Shown here: positions 7,643 to 15,484 of the stretch, in pieces | Layout of the letters: each line of letters begins with the position of its first letter | Numbering within the stretch: position 1 is the stretch's first letter | NCBI GenBank assembly: GCA_900318375.1 | Contig: ONKG01000014.1 | Span: 1 to 64,000 of the forward strand | From: an uncultured Lachnospiraceae bacterium | GTDB taxonomy: Bacteria > Bacillota > Clostridia > Lachnospirales > Lachnospiraceae | Length of the DNA: 64,000 nucleotides | Direction of reading: 5' to 3' | The notes under the pieces: model-generated | Seen by the model: the letters and a program-made list of their open reading frames with translations, nothing else | Told to the model about the DNA's origin: nothing | The model's database searches: none | Position numbers and translations under genes: made by a program

Positions 7643-8767
7643 ATGAAACAAAAACTGCTGGAATTATGTGATATTCAATATGGATACGCATTTGATTCTG
7701 CTGCATTTACTGAAGATTCAACATATCTTCCTCTTGTAAGAATAAGAGATGTTAAAAGAGGATATTCAGAGACTTTTTTTAGCGCTGATTATCCAGAAAG
7801 TTATGTTATCCATACTGGAGATTTGCTTGTTGGAATGGATGGTGAATTTAATATTGCTCGTTGGAAGGGCGGAGATGCACTGCTTAATCAGCGAGTTTGC
7901 AAGATTGTTGCAAAGGAAGGGACTAACGAGGAATACTTACGGTTTGCGTTATCAAAAGCGTTGAGAGAAATAGAAAACAGAACGTCATTTGTAACAGTGA
8001 AACATCTTTCTGCCAAGGAACTGAATAAGTTAGAATTACAGGTTCCGTTTTTGGTTGATCAAGGTAGGATTGCAAATACTCTTAACAAGATAGAACAAGT
8101 TATATCCAAGCGAACTGTGGAACTTCAGAAGCTTGATGAACTTATCAAAGCCCGATTTGTCGAGCTCTTTGGAGACCCGGTTAGTAATCCAAAAGGATGG
8201 GAAAAGAAAGCATTATCGGAAGAAGCCGAGATAAAAATAGGGCCATTCGGATCGCTGCTTCATAAAGAGGACTATATTACTGGTGGACACGCCCTTGTTA
8301 ATCCATCCCATATCGTTGATGGCAAGATTGCTCCTGACGATAAACTAACCATTTCAGATGAAAAATATAATGAGTTATCAGCATATCATCTCAGGACAGG
8401 TGATGTTGTCATGGGGCGGCGAGGCGAAATGGGAAGATGTGCCGTAGTTGAACAACCGGGGCTGTTGTGTGGTACAGGGAGTCTTTTGATAAGAACTAAT
8501 GGTGATTTGAGTGCAGATTATATCCAAAAAATCATATCCTTCCCATCCTTCAAAAGGACAATTGAGGATATGGCTGTTGGGCAGACGATGCCAAATCTGA
8601 ATGTACCTATAGTATCAGCATTTCAGATTATCAAGCCGCCAAAAAGTGTGCAGAATCAGTATTATTCCTTCGTAGCGCAGGTCGACAAATCCAAAGCTGT
8701 AGTGCAGAAAGCTCTGGATAAAGCACAGTTACTGTTTGACAGCCTGATGCAGAAATACTTTGGGTGA
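7643..8767 (+). CDS. hsdS: Type I restriction-modification system, specificity subunit
   Basis: A 374-residue HsdS with the expected two-fold plan: target-recognition domain 1 (about 1-150), a central conserved helix ending LDELIKARFVELFGDP, target-recognition domain 2, and a C-terminal conserved helix (VDKSKAVVQKALDKAQ). The two recognition domains read the two halves of a split DNA target. I chose the ATG at 7643 because GGGGAT lies 6 bases upstream and the protein then opens with a normal domain start; a longer frame begins with TTG at 7601. Only one hsdS is present, with no inverted second copy, so there is no sign of shuffling. Confidence 0.93.
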   Translation: MKQKLLELCDIQYGYAFDSAAFTEDSTYLPLVRIRDVKRGYSETFFSADYPESYVIHTGDLLVGMDGEFNIARWKGGDALLNQRVCKIVAKEGTNEEYLRFALSKALREIENRTSFVTVKHLSAKELNKLELQVPFLVDQGRIANTLNKIEQVISKRTVELQKLDELIKARFVELFGDPVSNPKGWEKKALSEEAEIKIGPFGSLLHKEDYITGGHALVNPSHIVDGKIAPDDKLTISDEKYNELSAYHLRTGDVVMGRRGEMGRCAVVEQPGLLCGTGSLLIRTNGDLSADYIQKIISFPSFKRTIEDMAVGQTMPNLNVPIVSAFQIIKPPKSVQNQYYSFVAQVDKSKAVVQKALDKAQLLFDSLMQKYFG

Positions 8768-8777
8768 GGTCATTTTT

Positions 8778-9050
8778 ATGGATAAGTATGAAATAGAACT
8801 AGGTCTATATCAAGACTGCCTCTATGAGATTAAAAAGCGAACTGAAGTGATTGGGGATCATATCAACAGAAAAACTACTGAAAAGTACTTAATAATCGAA
8901 GTTGAAACCGTCTGCTTACAATTTAGAAAAATACTTGAGAAAATAATGCTCATGTCTTTAGTCGTTAATAAAGAGGCGTATGCGGAGCAAAATGATAAAT
9001 ATGTAAAGCATTATCATATATGGATGAAGAATCCGTACTTTGCTTTATAA
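8778..9050 (+). CDS. Small ORF between hsdS and hsdR, possible truncated HEPN-like protein
   Basis: A 90-residue frame (start ATG 8778 after TGAGGT). It is rich in Lys, Glu and Tyr and predicted helical, with the segment ETVCLQFRKILEKIMLMSLVVNK. That segment resembles the N-terminal part of longer helical proteins of the HEPN/Abi kind found beside type I RM genes, which I state from memory of the family pattern only. The abrupt ending (IWMKNPYFAL) suggests a shortened gene. It sits in the operon between hsdS and hsdR with tight spacing on both sides. Function unknown. Confidence 0.6.
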   Translation: MDKYEIELGLYQDCLYEIKKRTEVIGDHINRKTTEKYLIIEVETVCLQFRKILEKIMLMSLVVNKEAYAEQNDKYVKHYHIWMKNPYFAL

Positions 9051-9067
9051 CTTAAGGAGGAATCAAA

Positions 9068-12000
9068 ATGACCAACTTTGATTTCTTAAAAACAGAGGAA
9101 AAATTTAACAGTTTTGCTGATGTGGCGATATCAGCGGAGAAAATCTTCTCAATTGATGAGTCTGCATCAATCATCAATTGTCGGAGGGCTATGGAATTTG
9201 CCATCAAATGGATGTATTCCGTAGACAGCTCTTTGATTATGCCCTGGGATGATAAGCTGGTCAGTCTAATGAGTACGGAAGAGTTCCGGGATGTGGTGGA
9301 TAATAATCTTTGGGTCCGGCTGGATTTTATCCGGAAGATGGGAAATAAAGCGGCGCATACCGGAAAGAAGGTGACCAAGGATCAGGCCCTGCTCTGCCTG
9401 GAAAACCTCTTCATCTTCATGGACTTCATCGCTTATTGCTATGGGGATCAATATACAGAGCGGAAGTTTGATCCTGCACTTACAGAAGTGAAGGAACCGG
9501 AGCCTGTAATCCCTGAGCCTCTTATTTCAGAAGTTGATCTGGAAGCTCTGATAAAGGAAAATGCGGCACTGAAGGAGAAACTGACTGCTCGCCGTGAGGA
9601 GCAGCAGCAGACATATGTCCCCAAACCGCTGGATATTTCCGAATTTGAGACCAGGAAGATTTACATTGATTCCATGCTGGAGGATGCCGGATGGATCGAG
9701 GGAAAAAACTGGCTCAATGAGGTCGAGCTTCAGGGAATGCCGAACCAGTCCTGTGTTGGGTATGCCGACTATGTGCTGTTTGGGGATGACGGCAGGCCCC
9801 TGGCTGTGATTGAAGCCAAGCGAACTTGCGTTGATGTGGCAAAGGGCCGTCAGCAGGCAAAGCTCTATGCGGATCTTCTGGAGAAAAAATACGGCCGGCG
9901 TCCGGTGATTTTCCTGACGAACGGATTTGAGACCAGGATTCAAGACAATCTCTATCCGGAACGCAGATGCTCTGTGATTTATTCCAAGCGGGATCTGGAG
10001 AAGCTCTTTAATCTTCAGGGTATGCGTTCCAGCCTTTCCTATGTTGTTGTCGATAAGAATATTGCCGGGCGTTACTATCAGGAAGCTGCCATCAAGGCTG
10101 TCTGTGACAGCTTTGGGAAAAAGAACCGCCGGAAGGCGCTTCTGGTCATGGCTACCGGATCCGGCAAGACCAGGACGGTCATTGCATTGGTGAAAGTTCT
10201 GCAGGAGCAGGGATGGATCCGTGATGTACTTTTCCTGGCGGACCGGAATTCTCTTGTCACGCAGGCAAAACGAAGCTTCGTGAATCTTCTTCCTGATCTC
10301 TCTGTAACGAATCTGGTGGAGGAAAAGAATAACTATACGGCACATGCCGTTTTTTCGACCTACCAGACTATGATGAACTGTATTGATACAGTGGAAGATG
10401 CAGAAGGGAAACTCTTTACCTGTGGGCATTTTGATCTGATTATCTGCGATGAGGCACACCGGTCCATCTATAACAAATATCAGGATATTTTCAATTACTT
10501 TGACGCTCCGCTGGTCGGCTTGACCGCGACACCAAAGGATGAAGTAGATAAAAACACTTACGAGATTTTTGAACTGGAGAATGGTGTGCCAACCTATGGA
10601 TATGATCTGGCGCAGGCTGTCCAGGACGGATATCTCGTTGATTTCATGTCTGTGGAAACGCAGCTGAAATTCATTGAGCAGGGAATCGTTTATGACGATC
10701 TTTCCGAGGAGGACAAGCGGGTTTATGAAGATACATTCGAAGATGAGAACGGGGAGCTGCCGGAGAGCATAGCCTCTTCTGCTTTGAATGACTGGATTTT
10801 CAATGAAGATACAATCCGTGAGGTCCTGAATATCCTTATGGAGCATGGACTGAAGATTGATTATGGTGCAAAGATTGGAAAAACGATCATCTTTGCCAAG
10901 AATCATAATCATGCGGAGAAGATTCTTGAGGTCTTCAATAAAGAGTATCCGCATTTGAACGGTTTTGCAAAGGTCATCGACAATTACATGACCTACGCAC
11001 AGAGTGCTATTGATGAATTTTCCGAGCCTCAGAAACTGCCGCAGATTGCTATTTCTGTGGATATGCTTGACACGGGCATCGATGTGCCGGAGGTTTTAAA
11101 TCTGGTTTTCTTCAAGAAGGTCATGAGCAAGGCAAAGTTCTGGCAGATGATCGGTCGTGGAACCAGGCTCTGCCCGGGGCTGATCGACGGAGAAGACAAG
11201 AGCAGGTTTTATATTTTTGATTTTTGCGGGAACTTTGAATTTTTCCGTATGAATAAGGGAAAACCGACTGCAAATATGATTGCTCTCCAGGGCGCCATTT
11301 TTAATCTGGAATTCCAGATTGTTTATAAACTGCAGGATTTACACTATCAGCAGGAGGAGCGCTTAAGGGCATATAGAGTGGCTCTTGTTGACTACATGGC
11401 CGGGAAAGTGCAGGAATTGAACCGGGAGAACTTCGCGGTTCGGCAGCACCTGAAGTATGTGGACCTTTATGCAAACAAGGATAACTATAACACCCTTACA
11501 TATGAAGATACATTGCTGGTCAGGAGTGAACTGGCTCCATTAATCGAACCGGAGCCAGATGATGCAACAGCCCTTCGTTTTGATGCCCTGATGTACGGAA
11601 TCGAACTGGCATTCCTTGCAGGAAAGAAATATGTAAGAGCCAGACATGATTTGATGACCAAGGTTGCCGGAATAGCAAGTGTCGCAAACATTCCGGAGAT
11701 TATGGCTCAGTCAGAATTGATTGATAAGATACTTCATACCGATTACGTAGAGAATGCCGGAATCAATGAGTTTGAACACATCCGCGAAAACCTTCGTGAC
11801 CTGATGAAATATCTGCCGAAAAAAAGGGTACGGTACGATACGGATTTTAATGACCAGATTCTGTCCATGGAATGGAAAGAGTCAGAACTGGAAAATGACG
11901 ATCTGAAGAACTATAAGGCAAAAGCAGAGTATTATATCCGTCAGCACCAGGATAAGGGCGTGATCCATAAGCTGAAGACCAACAGGCCGTTGACATCTGA

Positions 12001-12367
12001 CGATGTAAAGGCATTGGAGGAGATCCTCTGGAGCGAGGTCGGCACCAAAGAGGACTATGAAGCAGAATATGGTAGCAAGCCTCTGGGTGAGTTCGTCCGT
12101 GAGATTGTCGGACTGGATATGAATGCAGCCAAGGAAGCTTTTGCTGAATATTTGAACGATACCAGCCTGGACAGCCGGCAGATTTATTTTGTGAACCAGA
12201 TCGTAGAATTTATCGTCCATAACGGCATGATGAAGGATCTTTCCGTACTGCAGGAACCTCCCTTCAATGCCATGGGAAGCGTTGTCGAGGTCTTCACAGA
12301 TACCAGCATCTGGATGGGTATAAAGAGTGCAATAGAAAGAGTTAATGCAAATGCATTAGCGGCATGA
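9068..12367 (+). CDS. hsdR: Type I restriction-modification system, restriction (motor/nuclease) subunit
   Basis: A 1099-residue HsdR. Residues ~1-130 resemble a DUF4145-type helical domain. The nuclease core follows, with the VIEAKRT motif (Glu249, Lys251). The superfamily 2 translocase has ATGSGKT at 362-368, DEAH at 461-464 and LTATP soon after, then a helicase C domain with the motif VI region MIGRGTRLC. The C-terminus has the EcoEI-type region (YLPKKRVRYDTDFNDQ). It pumps unmodified DNA and cuts at a distance. The ribosome site AAGGAGGA lies 7 bases before the ATG, one of the strongest in the element. Confidence 0.96.
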   Translation: MTNFDFLKTEEKFNSFADVAISAEKIFSIDESASIINCRRAMEFAIKWMYSVDSSLIMPWDDKLVSLMSTEEFRDVVDNNLWVRLDFIRKMGNKAAHTGKKVTKDQALLCLENLFIFMDFIAYCYGDQYTERKFDPALTEVKEPEPVIPEPLISEVDLEALIKENAALKEKLTARREEQQQTYVPKPLDISEFETRKIYIDSMLEDAGWIEGKNWLNEVELQGMPNQSCVGYADYVLFGDDGRPLAVIEAKRTCVDVAKGRQQAKLYADLLEKKYGRRPVIFLTNGFETRIQDNLYPERRCSVIYSKRDLEKLFNLQGMRSSLSYVVVDKNIAGRYYQEAAIKAVCDSFGKKNRRKALLVMATGSGKTRTVIALVKVLQEQGWIRDVLFLADRNSLVTQAKRSFVNLLPDLSVTNLVEEKNNYTAHAVFSTYQTMMNCIDTVEDAEGKLFTCGHFDLIICDEAHRSIYNKYQDIFNYFDAPLVGLTATPKDEVDKNTYEIFELENGVPTYGYDLAQAVQDGYLVDFMSVETQLKFIEQGIVYDDLSEEDKRVYEDTFEDENGELPESIASSALNDWIFNEDTIREVLNILMEHGLKIDYGAKIGKTIIFAKNHNHAEKILEVFNKEYPHLNGFAKVIDNYMTYAQSAIDEFSEPQKLPQIAISVDMLDTGIDVPEVLNLVFFKKVMSKAKFWQMIGRGTRLCPGLIDGEDKSRFYIFDFCGNFEFFRMNKGKPTANMIALQGAIFNLEFQIVYKLQDLHYQQEERLRAYRVALVDYMAGKVQELNRENFAVRQHLKYVDLYANKDNYNTLTYEDTLLVRSELAPLIEPEPDDATALRFDALMYGIELAFLAGKKYVRARHDLMTKVAGIASVANIPEIMAQSELIDKILHTDYVENAGINEFEHIRENLRDLMKYLPKKRVRYDTDFNDQILSMEWKESELENDDLKNYKAKAEYYIRQHQDKGVIHKLKTNRPLTSDDVKALEEILWSEVGTKEDYEAEYGSKPLGEFVREIVGLDMNAAKEAFAEYLNDTSLDSRQIYFVNQIVEFIVHNGMMKDLSVLQEPPFNAMGSVVEVFTDTSIWMGIKSAIERVNANALAA

Positions 12368-12387
12368 CCTTTATGTGAAGATAAAGG
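12368..12387. terminator. Possible weak terminator after hsdR
   Basis: CCTTTAT (12368-12374) pairs with ATAAAGG (12381-12387) right after the hsdR stop. No U-tract follows, so termination strength is doubtful. The remaining ~145 bases before the convergent repA-like gene show nothing else. Confidence 0.35.
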
Positions 12388-12534
12388 CCAAAAACCTTAA
12401 TAGCAAAATGATTTGTCAGTTTTACTAAAAACACCCCTTTCAGTATTTTACTGAAATCTGCTGTAACGGTGAAACCTGCTTTCTGCATGGTATGTTCTGC
12501 AAGTATCAGGTACTTGAAAAACGCAATGGTCATA

Positions 12535-14214
12535 TTATGGCTCTTCTCCATACAGGTCTGCATTGACCTCCGCAGATATAAAGTTGCTGACAGTATTGAC
12601 CGCATTGTAGAGGGCAGTCCGCAGGTAGGCGTGCATGTTCCTGATGCGGCTGGTGGTGTGGTCCATGGATTCAAGGACATAGCGGATGCAGGAGTAGTCC
12701 AGCTTCATGTACTGGGCGTGAATCAGGGCAGGCGGAACAGTCAGATCGCCGATATGCAGACTCCGGCTGGGAAAGGCGATTGCTTCGGTAATCAGGTTGA
12801 CGATTTCATCGATATTGTCCTTGCGGCCCGGATAATCCTGGATCAGGCGTTCGTACGAGATGTTTTCCCTGACCATGGCATGAGTCAGGTAGTAGTCCTC
12901 GAGTTGATCGATCTGCTGATCGATTGGGCTGGTCATGTCCGGATTTCGGTCGTCAACAGGTTGGCTGAGCGTTTGCTTTGGGTTCAGTGCCTTTTGATTC
13001 TTATTTGAGGTAGATTTATGGCTGCCTTTATCCATCCCATCCATCTTTTGATTTGTCGCAGGAGCAGGAGAGGGCACAGAGCAGGGAGTTGTCTCTGCTG
13101 ATGGATAGATAGGATTAATAATATTAGTCTTTATAGAGTTATTCTTAATACATTCCGATTTTCGGAATTCTTGAATTCGGCTTTTCGGAATCCTTGAATT
13201 CCGATTTTCAGAATTCTGATTTTCAGAATTCTGGTTTTGGCATGAAAAATCCTGTTTAGAAACAGAGTCACACTCAGTGGAAGCTAATTCAGAAACCGCA
13301 TAAGGACGCGGAAAATCGACGATATTATCTGCTGATTCGGGCTCTTCGGAAGGGACTTTCCTGAATTCGGGTTCCGGCAGGAGGCAAGAGAGGTCTTTAT
13401 TCATAGGGGCGGGACTGAGAGCAGAGCTTCCGGAAGTCATGGGAGAGGCATCTGTGTTTATCGGAGCATGGTTTGCAGCCATGGCAGGGAGGCCTTGTCC
13501 ATGGCAGATGGTGCTTTCTTTAGAGATGTTATAGGGGACATTACCGGGTAAAGAACCGAATCCTATGCCTATATTCCCTTGACGATTATCACTCTGGGAA
13601 TGTGGTGAGCAGCCGGGAGAATTTACAGGATGTCCGGCAGGCATACTTTGGTGTCCGGAAAACTGCTGGGAATACCCGGCGGGCATGCTCTGATACCTGT
13701 CAGAAGACGAAGTGGGTGCGCCGGACTGGAAATAAGGGGAATAGGGAACTGTATTTGTATTTCCGAAAGATGACATATTCGGTACTTTGTCGGGGTCTTC
13801 ATGGTCTCCGGCGAGTTTTCGGACAGGATCATTCTCATCTGTGTTTTCGACGTAGAAGTCTTTCACGTAGATGATGGTGGATTTTCCCTGGCCCTGGCGC
13901 TTCTTGTGAATGAGGCCGATGCCGTTTCCGGTGTCGTCCAGCTCGCGTAGGAGCTTGACAGCTTTTTCGTTTCCGCAGTTCATGGTTCGGCGGATCTTCT
14001 CGATGGAGAGGCGGACATAGACGTAGCCGTTCTCGTCTACCCAGCTGTTCTCGCGGGAGAGACGGGTCAGATCCAGCAGGATGGCATAGAGGATCTTGGC
14101 GTCGGCGGAAACATTCTTGAAGTAGTCCTCTGTGACGAGGTTTTTGGGCAGCATAAAATAGGAGTAGCGCTCTGCCTCCCGGATGTTCATGTAGCTGAAA
14201 TGGACTTTACGCAT
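12535..14214 (-). CDS. RepA_N-type replication initiator with C-terminal DUF6017-like region
   Basis: A 559-residue protein. Residues ~15-130 match the RepA N-terminal winged-helix domain of Gram-positive plasmids and integrative elements (ERYSYFMLPKNLVTEDYF, then DAKILYAILLDLTRLS). A long low-complexity linker follows, including a repeated Asn/Ser/Glu/Arg segment. The last ~125 residues form a second conserved helical domain, which I tentatively equate with DUF6017. Such proteins may start autonomous replication of the excised circle. The ribosome site AAGGAGG lies 6 bases before the ATG, and the start overlaps the stop of a 40-aa leader ORF. Confidence 0.85.
   Translation of the reverse strand: MRKVHFSYMNIREAERYSYFMLPKNLVTEDYFKNVSADAKILYAILLDLTRLSRENSWVDENGYVYVRLSIEKIRRTMNCGNEKAVKLLRELDDTGNGIGLIHKKRQGQGKSTIIYVKDFYVENTDENDPVRKLAGDHEDPDKVPNMSSFGNTNTVPYSPYFQSGAPTSSSDRYQSMPAGYSQQFSGHQSMPAGHPVNSPGCSPHSQSDNRQGNIGIGFGSLPGNVPYNISKESTICHGQGLPAMAANHAPINTDASPMTSGSSALSPAPMNKDLSCLLPEPEFRKVPSEEPESADNIVDFPRPYAVSELASTECDSVSKQDFSCQNQNSENQNSENRNSRIPKSRIQEFRKSECIKNNSIKTNIINPIYPSAETTPCSVPSPAPATNQKMDGMDKGSHKSTSNKNQKALNPKQTLSQPVDDRNPDMTSPIDQQIDQLEDYYLTHAMVRENISYERLIQDYPGRKDNIDEIVNLITEAIAFPSRSLHIGDLTVPPALIHAQYMKLDYSCIRYVLESMDHTTSRIRNMHAYLRTALYNAVNTVSNFISAEVNADLYGEEP
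13155..13240 (-). repeat. GAATTC-rich tandem repeat inside the repA-like gene
   Basis: The region contains degenerate ~14-18 base copies built on TTCGGAATTC, TTGAATTCGG and TTCAGAATTC. It encodes the repetitive protein segment NQNSENQNSENRNSRIPKSR and the sequence after it. It lies in the linker between the two conserved domains, where length changes would be tolerated. Confidence 0.7.
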
Positions 14215-14329
14215 GAGCGGCCTCCTTTCCGGAAGCCTCCGATTTTTTTCTGCAGGGCTTGCAGTTTTGGATTTGAACGGCTACAATGCCGTCATAGACG
14301 TGATGTGTGCTGATTCTTTTTTGTTTCAT
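14207..14329 (-). CDS. 40-aa leader ORF coupled to the replication initiator
   Basis: A short frame opening MKQKRISTHHVYDGIVAVQI and ending KEAAHA, with two Cys residues in a CxxC arrangement (NCKPCRKK). It has its own ribosome site (GGGAGG four bases before the ATG), and its stop codon overlaps the start of the repA-like gene (…CATGCGTAA). The layout indicates translational coupling. It may be a regulatory leader peptide or a small protein; no function is claimed. Confidence 0.6.
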   Translation of the reverse strand: MKQKRISTHHVYDGIVAVQIQNCKPCRKKSEASGKEAAHA

Positions 14330-14394
14330 TGGGCCTCCCGATCAATTTGACCGGAAGTAATCAAATTGCAGGCAGTTTTCTGAAAATTCAGTAA

Positions 14395-14416
14395 ATTTGC
14401 GTGAGTATTTGCGTGA
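14395..14416. repeat. Two direct copies of ATTTGCGTGA near attR
   Basis: ATTTGCGTGA occurs at 14395-14404 and 14407-14416, about 60 bases inside attR. An adjacent dyad CTGAAAATTCAG lies just upstream. Short direct repeats beside an att core often are arm-type integrase sites, which is the inferred role. Confidence 0.5.
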
Positions 14417-14475
14417 CAAATGTCCAGTGCCGCAAAACCTCCTATTCTTACTGTAATTTCGAAAATTCTGGAGTC

Positions 14476-14498
14476 TTCAAATCTGGTTGGCACCTCGC
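14476..14498 (+). repeat. attR core: second copy of the 23-bp tRNA-Cys repeat
   Basis: An exact copy of 550-572. Upstream bases differ from the tRNA and downstream bases differ from the element's left end, so the repeat edges are sharp. This copy is only a tRNA fragment, without the 5' half. Confidence 0.92.
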
Positions 14499-14501
14499 AT
14501 A

Positions 14502-14538
14502 AATCCTGATAACCTTAGAAGGTTGTCAGGATTTTTTT
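14502..14538 (+). terminator. Original terminator of the tRNA operon, displaced by the element
   Basis: AATCCTGATAACCT (14502-14515) pairs with AGGTTGTCAGGATT (14520-14533) with one mismatch around a TAGA loop, followed by a T-run. It begins four bases after attR. Before integration this would have directly followed tRNA-Cys, where it would end the rRNA/tRNA transcript. Confidence 0.85.
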
Positions 14539-14565
14539 CTGTCCATAAAAATATATACATTATGG

Positions 14566-14571
14566 TATAAT
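14566..14571 (+). promoter_or_regulatory. Extended -10 promoter for the methyltransferase gene
   Basis: TGGTATAAT gives a perfect TATAAT with the TG extension. No good -35 lies at the normal distance, which is usual for extended -10 promoters. The predicted start of transcription is ~35 bases before the coding start at 14614. Confidence 0.6.
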
Positions 14572-14613
14572 ATTCAGGAAAAATTTAGATAAAAGAGAAG
14601 GAACCGGATTGCA

Positions 14614-15447
14614 ATGGCAAAAGAACTGATCGAAATAAGAGATTATGAGGACCCCCGGCTCGATGTTTATGCAAGGCTCAATGAAACACAGCTTCGTCAC
14701 TACTATGAACCTCACGGGGGACTTCTGATCACGGAATCTCCCAAAGTGACTGAACGGGCCCTGGCAGGGGGCTGTAAACCCATATCGGCTCTGGTGGAGA
14801 GAAGTCAGGCTGAAGGAGAAGCTGCCGGAATACTCAAAAGTCTGCCTGATGAGATTCCAGTGTTTACAGGTTCTTCCGACACAATCCGAAAATTAACAAA
14901 TATACCGATGACCAGAGGACTGCTGTGCTGCATGAAGAGGCCGGATTTGAAAAGTGTCGAGGAATTGACTGCCGGGATGCATAGGATTGCAGTTCTGGAA
15001 AATGTGACCAACCCAACAAATGTCGGCGCGATCATCCGCTCAGCTGCGGCGCTGGGAATGGAAGCGGTTCTGCTGAATCATGCCTGCAGTGACCCTTTTT
15101 ACAGAAGAGCTGCCAGAGTATCTATGGGAACGGTATTTCAGGTGCCCTGGACCTATCTGGAGAACACAAATACAGGTGCGGGCAGGCATTATATAAAAAT
15201 GCTGCAGAAGCTTGGATTTAAGACTGCTGCAATGGCTCTGCGCAGGAATACGGTCAGTATTTCAGATCCATGCCTTGCAAAAGAAGAGAGGCTTGCTGTG
15301 ATTTTGGGGGCAGAAGGTGACGGTCTGTCCGATGAGACCATCGATCTTTCTGACTTTACGATCAGGATACCCATGGCACACGGTGTTGATTCTCTCAATG
15401 TGGCTGCCTGCAGTGCAGTGGCTTTCTGGGAACTTGCCAGTCGATGA
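14614..15447 (+). CDS. TrmH/SpoU-family RNA 2'-O-ribose methyltransferase
   Basis: A 277-residue SPOUT-class methylase. The three family motifs are clear: NVTNPTNVGAIIRSAA (motif 1), AVILGAEGDGLSDE (motif 2) and IPMAHGVDSLNVAACSA (motif 3), which form the knotted AdoMet site in the C-terminal ~150 residues. The N-terminal part resembles the substrate-binding domain of rRNA-modifying members. Whether the target is 23S rRNA or tRNA cannot be decided from sequence. It is the first chromosomal gene after the element and has its own promoter, so insertion probably did not disrupt it. Confidence 0.9.
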   Translation: MAKELIEIRDYEDPRLDVYARLNETQLRHYYEPHGGLLITESPKVTERALAGGCKPISALVERSQAEGEAAGILKSLPDEIPVFTGSSDTIRKLTNIPMTRGLLCCMKRPDLKSVEELTAGMHRIAVLENVTNPTNVGAIIRSAAALGMEAVLLNHACSDPFYRRAARVSMGTVFQVPWTYLENTNTGAGRHYIKMLQKLGFKTAAMALRRNTVSISDPCLAKEERLAVILGAEGDGLSDETIDLSDFTIRIPMAHGVDSLNVAACSAVAFWELASR

Positions 15448-15484
15448 ATTCCGTTTATGAGCGGAGGGAGCATTATAAAGACCT

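Larger units (their letters stand above)
550..14498. mobile_element. Integrative mobilizable element in tRNA-Cys carrying Fic and type I RM
   Basis: A ~13.9 kb element is bounded by the 23-bp repeat of the tRNA-Cys end. Inside are a tyrosine recombinase next to attL, a MobC-like accessory protein and a MobA/MobL-type relaxase with an adjacent hairpin-rich oriT candidate, a Fic-HsdM-HsdS-HsdR operon, and a RepA_N-type replication initiator with a small leader ORF. No coupling protein or type IV secretion genes are present, so it is best called mobilizable rather than self-conjugative. The intergenic DNA is visibly more AT-rich than the flanking chromosome. Downstream of attR sits a strong terminator that probably ended the tRNA operon before insertion. 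Confidence 0.9.

Noticed and set aside
7593..8767. Phase-variable hsdS shuffling suggested by the hairpin before hsdS
   Set aside because: No second hsdS or partial copy exists, no recombinase is adjacent, and the stem is not repeated inside hsdS.
12469..13008. 179-codon frame opposite the repA-like gene
   Set aside because: Antisense to the conserved C-terminal domain of the replication initiator.
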